DNA of 54,938 nt from Elusimicrobiota bacterium (GTDB lineage: Bacteria; Elusimicrobiota; Elusimicrobia; JACQPE01), in assembly GCA_016180815.1 (NCBI GenBank), contig JACPAN010000013.1, positions 1 through 54,938 on the forward strand, written 5' to 3'. The notes below the pieces were generated by a model. That model did no database searches. It had not been told where the DNA came from and saw only the letters and a program-made list of their open reading frames with translations. A program made the position numbers and the translations under genes. Positions 12,001 to 24,000 of this stretch are shown here, one piece after another (positions within the stretch are counted from its first letter, which is position 1; each line of letters starts with the position of its first letter).

Positions 12001-15000
12001 TTAAGCCTGCCCAACGCGTCATTCTCAATTCACCTAAATTTGGCGGATTAGAGACGGACGCGGATATGGATCGTTTTATTGATTCCATTGACCGGCATTT
12101 GGCTCCGGGCGGGCTGTTCTACGCTCAGGGAGATTCATTTTTTGTGGCTTATCAGTTATGGATCGCGAAGCCTGTGGTTGAAGAACGGTTCGGACGATTG
12201 GTCAACAAATTAAAAGAGAAATTCGGCGAACACAATGTAAGTTTGAAATCCTTGGAAGATTATGACCGCTATGGTGATCTTGAAGCCGGGCATCCTCAAT
12301 TTTTCATTCAAATCAGAAAACCGGCGCTAGACGTTCAGGACAAGGCGCCGCCGGGACAATTAAGCTCCAGAACCGGGACCATCCCCCCAATGGCGATTTG
12401 GGGGATTTTTGCTTTTCTACCCTTTCTAATGGGCATGGCTTCGCCGGACGGCGGAATGGGGACGCTCGGAACTCTTTTGGCGGTCGGTTTGCCTTTGGCC
12501 TTGGGTAGTTTACTGACGCTCAAGCCTGGGGAGAAGCTCTCCGATAAATACCGTGAATGGCAGACGCATATGCTTGGCAATTTAAAGGATATCGAAGACC
12601 CCGGGAAAATGATCGCGTGGCTGGATCGAGCTTCACATAATCTTGAGCCCCACGAAATGAAACAGCTTGTGGGTGAATTGCTGGCGGTGACCTTTGCTCA
12701 TCAATCAACATATTTAAGCGTTGACGAGAGGAAGAGGCGCAACGCTCTCATTAAAATTTTCATCGAACTTTATGAAAACTATGGATGGGGGAAAAAACCG
12801 TTCGGAACGGAAATTTTACGAGTCTTCTTGAATAAGGAAAAATCCTCTGAAAAATTTTCATTTACTAAGGACGATTGGCGCGAAATCGCCAGGATAAACG
12901 CGTCTGAATTCGCCTTAGCCAAAGAAGGCAGTCGGCAATACCTGCAGCTATCCGGACGATTGCGGCTATGGCATTTGCTCAGCACGGCCATCGATAGGAA
13001 TCCTTCTTTGGGCGGCGAATTCCCCGATGCGCAGCTTCTTTTGCTTGAGGGAATTCGCGACTTAAAGGCGCTGATTAAATCCTGCGCTGAATCTGACAAT
13101 CGCCAAAATCCCAATATTATTCAAACATTCGAAAGCGTAAAGAAGGTCTATTCCAACATTCTAAAGACAAGCGAATTTCTGTTTGAGAAAGAACCCGCAT
13201 CCTTTAGTCTTGAACAGATCGATGACTTTCGCCATGAGTTGAAATATTTCGCCAATCAAACCTATTCTCCGGAACTCAGGCCGCAGGCGCAGCATGCGTT
13301 GGAAAAATTTCAATACCGGCCTGTTCTTCCGGTTTATGAGGAGACAGGCCCTCTCCCTGCGCCTGAAAAAAGTCAAAAACAATCCACTGATTTAACTCCT
13401 GCGCCCAAAGAAAACAAACCGCCGGAGGTCCCGGCCAGGCCGAAAGTTAATCGAAGCGCCTATGCTCTCACCCGAGCCGCTGCCGCGAACAGAACGCCGG
13501 GCAATGTCGGGACAGGCATCGGCGTCGGCGTCGCGATTACCGTGATAGGCACGGGTTTATTCGCTCTGCTGGGCGCTCCGATCTTGATTCCGCTGATAGT
13601 GGGTCCGGCGGCAGGGTACACAATTTATCGTTTGCTGAGGCCCGCGATACGCAATTCCAGGGTTACGCGTAGAATCGGACAAACGGCCTCGGAACGGACG
13701 CGAGGTTTGCTGACCGCGGGTTCCGGCGACGCGGCCCCCGATCCTACGCTTGAAAATACTCTATTTGATTGGCGGCAAAGCTACGGACAATCCAGTGACA
13801 TTACGGAATTACAGTTGCTCAGGATGTATTCCCAAAGCGTCTCGCTGAAAGCCTACTATGACATCAAGGGAGATTTAAACGATGAAGAAGCCGCGAAGCT
13901 AAGGGATGCGATTCTTTATGTGGCTGATACCGTGGCCCCAAAAATAAGCGTGGAGAGCGTTGAGCCTCTTTTGGTCAATCTTCTTTCCCTTTATGAGTTC
14001 CGCCGATTGGATGTCACCGTCAATGAAGATGCGGCTCTTCTTTCGGGATTGATCGGGCTGTCGTCTAAGTGGGGTCCGCGGGTGCCGATGGCGGCTTTCG
14101 GCGCGATGCAAAACATCCTGGAAAGAGCCTTGGATACTGATCCGGAAAAATCATCCGGAGAAAGCGAGGCTGGAGCCAGCCTGCTGGAAGTTTTAATCGA
14201 TTTCAAAATTCCAAAGCAATGGGCGGAGTTGGCGCTTGAATCCAAGAATGAGGATATCCGGCGGCAAGCCGAACAGATGTACGGATTTTTTAAGCTCCTT
14301 GAATCGCAACTTGCCCAACCGGACGCAGAGCGCAGCCTGGCTGCAGCGTCCGGTCAAGATCAGAAAGCCTTGCCTCCGGCCGGCGATGCGTCCAAAGGGG
14401 GAAAAATTTACGAAATGGGCTCGATCATTCTCGCGGGCCTGTTTCTATCCTCCTATTTGCCGGATATGTTCGGCATCTTGGCTCCTGTTGCGTTGGCCTC
14501 CTTGGTTGTTTTCGGCATGATCCGCGCCAAAGACTCCCGGCTTGATCCCGGGGCTCTCTACTGGAAGGACGTCAGCCGGTTTAAACTCTTAAGCCGGGAG
14601 GAAGAAACGGACTTGGCGCATAAAAAGATGGCCGGCGATAGAAAAGCGGCGGAAAAGTTGGTTCTCCATAATCTAAGGCTCGTCGCTAAAGTCGCTAACG
14701 AGTACAGGGGCATGGGTCTGCCCGTTGAAGACTTGATTCAACAGGGAAATTTAGGATTGATGAGGGCCGTTGAAAAATTCGATCCCGCCAAAGCCAAGCT
14801 CTCAACCTACGCCGTCTTATGGATCAGGGCTTTTATCCTGCGCTACGCCATCGACAATAAACACTTAGGTAAAGGCATCACAACGGCCGGACAGCGTAAG
14901 ATATTGTTCAAGCTTAACGCCATCCAAGAAGAAATTGAGAAGAAACACGGCTCTGCGGCCGCCGCCGATCCGCAATTTATCGTTGATTATCTTGAACGCG

Positions 15001-18000
15001 AAGAAGCCGCTCCGCAAGAAAACCCGACGGAGCAATCGGCCTTTGAAGACGTCGCCGCTGATGGAGAGGGCCCGGAGAAAAAGAAAACAGGCCCAAAAAA
15101 AGTCAAGGTGACCAAATACGATGTTGAACGCGTTATTGCCGTTGGGCAGCCTTTGGTTTCCCTGGATAGGCCGGTCAAGGCGGGAGATCCGGATTCAACC
15201 AGCCGTCTGGATTTGATCTCGGACCAGCGTCCGCTGCAGGATGATTTTTTGGCTGATTTGGAGGAAACATCAATAGCCCGGCAATCCCTTCGAAATGCAA
15301 TCGCGAAAGTGGCGGCCATGGACCCTCGCTATCGCGCAATTATCGAACAGCGGCTTCTGGCTGATGACCCGGCGGCTCTAAGAGAGATCGGAGAAACCTA
15401 TGGAATCAGCAGGGAACGAATCAGGCAGTTGGAGGTTGAAGTCAAGGAAGCCATTAAAAAAGAATTAGATTCTCAAACAAATCACCCTGAACTTTTACCC
15501 CAAAAGAGCGACGGGGAACAGGGTTTTGTCCGTTTCATTTATTGGGGTTTCGGCGATCCGGCGGATCAGCTTGGGGAGCGGCTGAAGCAGGAAATCGCCG
15601 ACGCTGACATCGTTCTTCTCTTGGCTTCACCCCAGATCGTTGATGTCCTTAATGAAGTCAGCCGCGGGCATATGGCTGCGGCTCGCGCCGTGGAGCGTTT
15701 AAAGGCTGAAATCGGGCTGTTGTTTGATTCCTTCATGAAAGGGTTGGCCCAAGCTCTTTATGAAAGCGGAGCCAAAGTCGTTTCTCCCGAGCATGCGGCT
15801 TCAAATTCTTATAGGCAGGCAGCTTCGTCATCCAATGATTTGCTCCTACAGGCGCGCAAGGCTTACGCGAGCGGAGCGAAGGATCAGGCTGTTTCTCTTT
15901 TTGAAGAAAGCTTGCGGGTTTTAACCGGCGCCCATAAAACTCAGGGCGAAGAGCTTGTCGCAATGGTTAAAAGAACGGCGCTAAGGAATCCTTCCTTAAA
16001 AATAGCCGTCGTTCACCGGCTGCCTTATACGAATGAATACCAAAAATTAGCGAAGGACGAAGCGTTCTCCCAAAAAACTCGATTAAGCAAAAGTTTCGTC
16101 TCAGGGCTCCCGATTTCATTCTCCGATCTGGAAGTCCTTGAAAGAATAATGCTGCTGGGCAGGGGAATCTCAAGAGAAAAAATTTTAGAAACGCTTGAAA
16201 CCTTGACAAAGCCGTCGCCTCAAGAACGCGACTCGGGGACGAAGCTTTATAGCTTGGGGCTGCCTGTTTTATTGATGCTGCTTGATCCTTATTGGGCCTT
16301 GCCCGCTCTTATCGCCGTTATGGCCGTGGGAGGGGCGGCTGTGGTTCTGAGCAAAACAGACGCCGGCCGCCGGATCAAAAAAACTATCGATATAAAAAGT
16401 TCGATCACCAAAGGGAAAGTTACCTTCTTTTTTATTGCGGCGATTTTGGCCGCCGGCGCTTTCTTGGGATGGAGCGGAGTCGGGACTTTGTTCGCAGCCA
16501 TCCTTTTCGTTTCTTTCCAAATGATGATCGCGGTCATCTCGCGGGAGGTAAAACTTCACCTTGAGTATAGGCGTCCTAAACCGGATGCGTTAACCGAGTG
16601 GCAGGCGGTGCGAGCCGCCCGGGATATTGTCGTGGGGTATGGTGAATTTACGGAACTTGGACCCGCGCCCACGGGAGACGCGTATCGAACGGCGAGCCCG
16701 TCATGGCGCCAAACCCGTTATGTCGGCCAAGCGCTCGAACAATTGGAATCGTTCCTGCGAAAACGGCCGGCCGATTTTAAAGTTTGGCATCTGCTTTCCG
16801 ATTCCGAATTCTTAAGCGCGTTGAGTAATTTTTCTGAAAATCATCCGGCTTATCATCAAGCCGCTTCAGTCAAAGATCTGGCCGATGAATTGGCGCCTCA
16901 TCGCCTCAATCACAAAGTTTTTTTCCCGACGTTGTTAATCATGGCCGTTTTCGGGTTAAGCTTTCTTTTGGCGGACGCATATTCCATGACTTGGGCGTGG
17001 ATGGGTCTGGCCGGTGTCATCGCATCTCTTTTTTATCTGGCGTGGCATATTTTCGCGCAAATTAGAGATTTGGCTTCCATGAATCCCCGGCTGCCGGATG
17101 GTTTTGAGCCAATCTACGCTACGGCAGGCGACGGGCCTGAAGCCGCCGTTTCAAAATTTTTGACGGCGCAACGCAAACTGGGGCATGATCAAGACCATGA
17201 TCCTGCGATGCGGCTTTCCGGCCAAGGGTTAAGCTCCAAACAGCACCACGATATTATTAATCCGTTAATTGAAGCCGCCAAAAGAACACGCAAGGTTATT
17301 CGCCTTCAACCGGGACGCCGGGATTACAGCCTTTTTGATCCTGACCGGCATTATTGGGATAACAGCATCAAGGTTTATGTGATTGCAGCGACTCTTGATG
17401 AGCTGTTGGACTTGGCGCATAAATTCGATATTCCCGCCGATCGAAGACTGATCGAAGATATGCTGGTTCATCCGGATCGAAGCGAAGGCGAAGTCTATTA
17501 TTTCGGCCACAACCGGTCCGTTATGGAAGTTTTTACGCCCCGGCAGCGTGGCTTGATCGCCGAGCACGAGGTCGGCCATATCGATCATCCCAGCATGAGC
17601 GAAGAGAATGTGCGCGAGCTTCATCCTTTGCCCAGCGCTTTTCCCTATGAAGGAGAGTCTGGATTGAGTGGTGATAAACGTTATATCCAAGGCATGTTCG
17701 AGCTTGCGCGCAAACGAATCGAAATTAGGCGCAAGGAAGACTTTGGCCGGCAGAAAGTCGTTTTTTCAATTGCCGGCGATAAAAAGCAAGATGCCGAAGG
17801 CGAACAATCTGGAATCGCTCGATTGCGCCGTTTTCAAGTGATCCCCGGCGGCAGGGAACGAGGGTTCGCGGCCCCGGAATTGCTTGTGTTGTTGGGCGGG
17901 ATCGGGCTATCCTGGATTGCAGGATGGCCGATCGCGGTTTACGGCGTTACGGGTTTGATCGGCATAGGATTAATTTCTTGGCTATGGCGCAAGTCCACCA

Positions 18001-21000
18001 GGTTCAAGATCATCGCCATCGCGCCCTTAATGGGCCTTGCTTTGCTCGCCGGGAAAGTTGAATTTAGAATCCGTGCAGCCCAGCTAGCCAAGCAATATCC
18101 GGGGGCCAAAATTTTAGGCGGGGGGCACTCCAATTTAGTTCTTTTGACCAAGGACGCGGACGGCCAACCGGTCATCGTTAAACAATATGCGCACACAGGC
18201 TCTTTTTTGGCTTGGCTGGCACGTTTCTCATTGCCGATGCCCAATCCCGGAAGCTATCGGGCAAGCCACCGTTATCAGAGAGATCGCGCCGCGTTCGAAG
18301 ATTTTGAAAAAGCCGGGATTCCGGCTTCACGGTTGATCAATTCCGATCGAAAAAATCTCATCAATACGTTCAGCTTCGTCAAAGGGACATCGCTTTCCGA
18401 GCTGATGGGCGATACCCGCGCCGTAGAATCAACGGCGCGATCTTTGCGCCAAGCCCATGACCGGGGCTGGGCCATTATCGACAATCAACCGTCTAATTTC
18501 ATGCTCGGCGAGGATGGCCGCGCCTATTACATCGATCTCGAGCACGCTTGGAAGGATCCGGAGGGAAAATACCGGGCGCATGATATCGGCATCTTTTTAG
18601 CGTGGCTGACCGCAGGCCTTAATCCCCAGGAGCGGGCATCGCTTGAAAAGGCGTTCTGGGACGGTTATGGGCCGCTTGATTTGGCCACCGGCCAGACGCT
18701 GGCCGCCATGACCCCGGAGCTTGAAAAACTCAAACCTTTCCTGAAAATTTCCAATGAAGAAAGCAAAGCGGCGATGAAAGACCAAAAATCTGGAGGCAAA
18801 GACAAACTCTATAGCTTTGCTTTGCCCGTTCTTTTGTTTGGGTTGGGGTATTTATCCGGAAATTCAAACATCCCTTGGGGACTTTTGGGGATGCTCAGCC
18901 TCCTCGGGTTGTCCGTTACTTCGGTTTTTCATTTTCAGCCTGAAACGAGCCAGGAACAAGCCTTGCGAGAGTTTCTTGAAGCGAGAGGAAACCGGATTGA
19001 ACGGATTCCTTTGGCTCATGGGTATAAGTATTCCTATGTTGATTGGGTATTAAACGGTCGGATTGGCGAATTAAAGACGTTGGAGCCTGATACCGGAACT
19101 TTGGGTCTTACGCGCGCCCTCAGCAGCGCTTATGGCCAGTTGGCACGCTTCTTAACGAGAACAATCGGGCGTTATCCCGATATTTTGCCCCCGTCCATTG
19201 GGGGAGAACTCAACGCCAACCCCTCTTTAGAAAAACTCGTCATCATCGATGCCCGCCGAACCAAACTCACTGAAAGCCAAATTCAAGAGCGCCTTAATGA
19301 GTGGGCGCAGAACAATTACGGGCATTTGTATAACGAGGCGCTAACCCGCAGCAGCGCCAGAGCCGCTCCTTATTTGGATTCGATCAACGCTTTAGTTTTT
19401 TATTCCCATGATCGCGCCGTTTACTTAAAAGTTTCCGACGGGCGGTTATTAACCATCGTAGTGAATGGTGCGGCGGCGAAAAAAAATGCGCCCAAAACGA
19501 TCCCCGTTCATGGGAAGGTTGTTTCTGAACAGCCGGTTGAGCCTGTTGTTTTAAGCAGGACCGCCGCAGGTCCCAAAGATCATCTTGATATTTCTGAACC
19601 AAAAACATTCAAAATCCTTGCCATCGCCGCCGCCGTCGCATTGTTGATCGTTCCACAGTTCTTATGGGCTGGACCAGCCGCCGCTCTTTGGTCCGCCGGA
19701 CTTTACGTTGCGCCTTATTGGCCGATCGTCATTCTTGCGGGAGCGGGCCTTGCCGTTGTCAATGTCGGCCTTGATTTGGCTTATAAGCGTTTTTTTACGG
19801 AGAAAACTCAAGAAGAAACGGATGAACCCCAGCCGGCGCAAAAGGCGCCGAGAAAAAACGGCCTTGTTGATTTTCTTTTCAGCCTGCCCAAACCGCTGGC
19901 CGTGCCTTTATTGGCGGTTTTGGCGGCTATTGAAGAATACGGTTATCGCTGGCTTCTATTTTTGGGCGGGGGGACGATGCTGGCTGGTTTCATGCCCGCT
20001 ATAGCGGCTTATGCGGCGGCTGCGCTGGTGAGCTCGTTTTTCTTCGCATCGCGCCACAAAAACGGGCCTTTTTTGCCTCGCGTGCTGAGCGGCTTGATTT
20101 ACGCGGGAGCCCTGATGATGACCGGAAGCATCATCGCTCCCATCATCGCGCATTTTCTGCATAACCTTTATTGGTACCTCAAAGCTTCGCGGGGAAATGA
20201 CGACTCTTCAAGCGGGGATTCCGGGTCGAATGCGCCGGCCAACAATCGAGTCGATGCTCAAACGAAGAAGGATGAACCGTCATCGACCGGTGTCCGTTTG
20301 TCCGCTCTCTTTTCTCTCGGCGTATTGATGGCCGGCCTATTGTTATCCAACATAGCCTGGGCGGCTTCACCCACCGCTACGTTAAATTTTTTTGGAATTG
20401 ATATCGCATGGATTGCGCCGGCTGCGTTGGTTATCGTCGTCATTTCTTTGGGTTATTACATAAAGGTTTGGCGGGATTCCGCCAAAGGATCGGGCCTCAT
20501 TGCGGAGTTGATCGATAGGAATAAAGATACGGCGCTCCGATTGCAAGCGATCGATCAAATGACCAAGTTCGGTTTGGTTGATTTTGTCGAGGTTCTAGGC
20601 GATACGGCTTTGCACGATTCGAACGAATCAGTCCGCCAAGCGGCTGCGGCTTCACTGCGCGCTCTTTCGCCGGCGTTAAAACGCAAGCTTGTCCGTTCGC
20701 TTCAATTCAGTTTTTGGCCGACGAACAGGGAGCTCGCCGCCCAGCGTTTATCTTGGTTGGGCCGCTATACGCAAGATAAAGAGATAGTCGAAATCATGAA
20801 AGAGGCGCTTTGGCGCGATCGAAATCGCGAGGTTAAAGCGGTGCTCATTAAAGGCTTGGCTCGCATCGGCACTGCTTCGGCCATGGAATCTTTGCAGTGG
20901 TATAGGGGCCGCCTTGAGCATCCCGACTTGCAAAGCGCGCTCAATTTGAACCTGGATAAAATCGAAGCGGAATTAGGCGAAAAAGCGAAACCCTCCGACC

Positions 21001-24000
21001 TTTTCACACCCCTGACCCCCAGCCTCGAGCGCGCGCAAAAGTCCTCCCTGCACCTTAAGACTCTTCTCAGAGTCATCGCGATCGCGTCGGTTTTTATGGG
21101 GGTTGAATTTATCGGCGGCGCTTTGACGAATAGTTTGGCTTTGAGAACGGATGCCGTGCACATGCTTTCCGACATCATGGTGAGCGTGGCCGCGGCGTTT
21201 TCCATCTGGATCAGTCAACGGCCTCCCAATTCCAGAAAAACATACGGCTACGCGAAAATGGAGGCGATGATTGGGCTCTTAGCCAGCGTTTTTCTTTTTT
21301 ATACGGCGGGAAATTTAGTTTTCGAAGCTTTCGGCAGGCTTTCGGCTCCTCCCGCGATTCCCGGCGGAGCCGCTTTGCTGTTGGCTACGGCAGGATTGAT
21401 TTCAAACATCATTTCCGCGTTCATACTAAGCCGGTATCAAAAAGAAAGCCTGGGGCTTAAGGCCGCTTTCCTGCATGCGATGACGGATGCGATGGGTTCG
21501 GTGGCCATCATCGTTTCCGGACTTTTGATGATGCAATTCGGCTGGTATATCGCCGATCCCATCACGACGTTCCTGATCGCCGTTCTCATCATTAAAACGA
21601 CTTGGGAATTGTTCAAGCCTTCCTGGAACATTCTTCTCGACTCCACGCCCGAAGGCGTTTCCATCGATGATATCGAACGCAATTTATTGGAGATTCCCAA
21701 TGTCAAGAACGTCCACGATCTGCATGTCTGGGGATTGGGTTCGCAGGAGAAGGTCATGAGCGCGCATTTAATGATCCCCCAGGGCGCCGATCCTCATGAC
21801 ATCCTTCAAAACGCTAAAAAAATCCTTAACAATAAATTCGGCATCGCGCGCGCAACCATTCAGATCGAGATCATGAAAACCGCGCATGTGACCGAAGGCG
21901 CCGGGCGCGCGCAGGCGGCGGGCACATCTGAGAAGGAACAGCCTCCCGTTGAGGCGGCGGGCCCGGAGGATTCTTCCTCCGTGAGTGAAGAAAATCCGGA
22001 CCGGGCCGATCAAGGACCGCGCTCTGCCGGAGGGATTCAACATGAGCGCAAGGAAGCTCCCGGCGCCGCTGAGAGCAAAAACGAGTTATTCCGTTCCGTG
22101 GGTAATTTATTTTCCTTGCTCAAATTAACCCTGCCTTTCCATTTCTTCTCTTTAATTCTTGTGGCCAATGCCGTGTCGCCGGTAACCATCGGCGTGGCGT
22201 TGGCCTTCATGTGGGCTGTTCTCGCTTTTGTTTTCTTTCACGAGGGAGGAAAGCTTAAAGGAGAATTTGATTCCGTTTGGCTGGGGCGCCATGACTTGAA
22301 ATTAAGAAGCGACGGTGAAATCCCGGGCATGCCGCGCTATGCCGGCGGTCTTAAATACGGAGAGGACTCTTACCGGTGGAATAAGAGCGCGCCTCTGAGC
22401 GTCCGGGAACGCGCTTTTTTGATTTGGGGGGCGGGGGTTATGGGGTTGCCGTGGGCGTTGGGCGGCGCGCCATTGGCCGGGGTGGTTTTTGGAATTTCGT
22501 TCGCCGGTTTGATTGCTCTGGGAAGGTTCGCCGTGTGGGCCAAAAAAAAGATTTCGGGGTTCATCCCCGGGGACAAACAAGTCTCCGGGCCCGCCCCCGC
22601 ATCACTGCAAAGTGATTCGGGGGTTAAATTTAAACTGTTGCTCTTATTGTTGACGCCATTCTTAATGGGCGCTTCAGGATCGTTTGATTTGGGCAGCGCA
22701 GCCATGCTGGGCGCGATGGCCTTAATGGCCGGAGTGATGTTCGGCCGCTCGGAGGATGCAGCGATTACGCCGGTAGAATACGCCAATAGCCTTCAATTGC
22801 TCAAGTCTAATCCACAACAATTGCCGCCGCATTACGGTAACGAAAACAGAAGAAATCTTGCGCTGGCTAAATTTAATACCGCCAAAGAAGTCATCCTCAA
22901 ACATGCGCAATATAAAGAATTCTTCGAACGTTTTGACAGAACCGGTGAGGGTCACGGGCCTTATAGGGAATTCATCGGCGAGAAGATCGAAGACGCCATT
23001 CCTCCGACCTTAGCCCATGCCAGGGAAATACTTGAAACCGCTCCCGATTCTATCCACGAGCTCAAAAACGAACTAATTAAGGATAAAAAATGGCTGACCG
23101 GCGTCAAAGAACTGGACCAGTATCAAGAATACAGGGATGAAACACGGACCTTGTTGGCCGCGATTGAGCAATACCAGGTAGTTAAAGCAGGCAAGGCAAC
23201 CAAACATATCGGTCATATTGAACCTTTTGCCATAGCCTTGCCCCAAGAAGTGAACGCTGGCAAAATAAAAAATCAACCCAGCGATAGAGATGCCGTTAAT
23301 CAGAAATTTTGGAACAAGTTCGGGTATTGGCCGGAGTTGAGCATTAAAGAGTTTGTCAAGCGCGTCGGAAAAGTATTGCTTACCCTGCCTAAAGAAAAAG
23401 TTTTCTTGGGGTTCTGGATTTTTTTAAGCCTTTTTAACCCCCTGGGTTTTTTGGGGATCGGCGTGGGGCTTTATCTGACGTTTTCTTTTTATCTTCTTAT
23501 TTATGCTTCTTACTATTATCCCTCTCAGAAACTCAAAACACGCCGCAAAGTCCTAAAAATCCAGTCGAATCCGCGACCATTATTGGGCGAGGCGCCCAGC
23601 CTGCCGGCCTTAAACGCCGCTGCGCCTGTCAACAATCAAGATAAGTTTCAAGGAACAAAGTTGTACAGCGTGGCCATGCCGGCCGTTTTGGCGGTTATGG
23701 GGGAACCCGCGCTGGCGCTTTTTTCTCTGATTGCGGTCATGGCGGTGGTTATTATCGGGCGCAAAGTAAAAGTGATCGGGGGAACGCAGCGCTCCATGTT
23801 CGCTGACGCGGCGTTTAGTTTTGACGGTAAACTGGCGGCGACCGCGGCCTGGGACGGAAGCATCATTATTTTGGATACGGCTTCGGGACGGCAAGTGAAC
23901 ACATTGGAGAGCGGGAGCCATTGGATTAAAACCATATCGTTTGACTCGGACGGCCGCAAAGTTTACGCGCTCGATGATCGCGGGGTATTGACGTCCTGGC

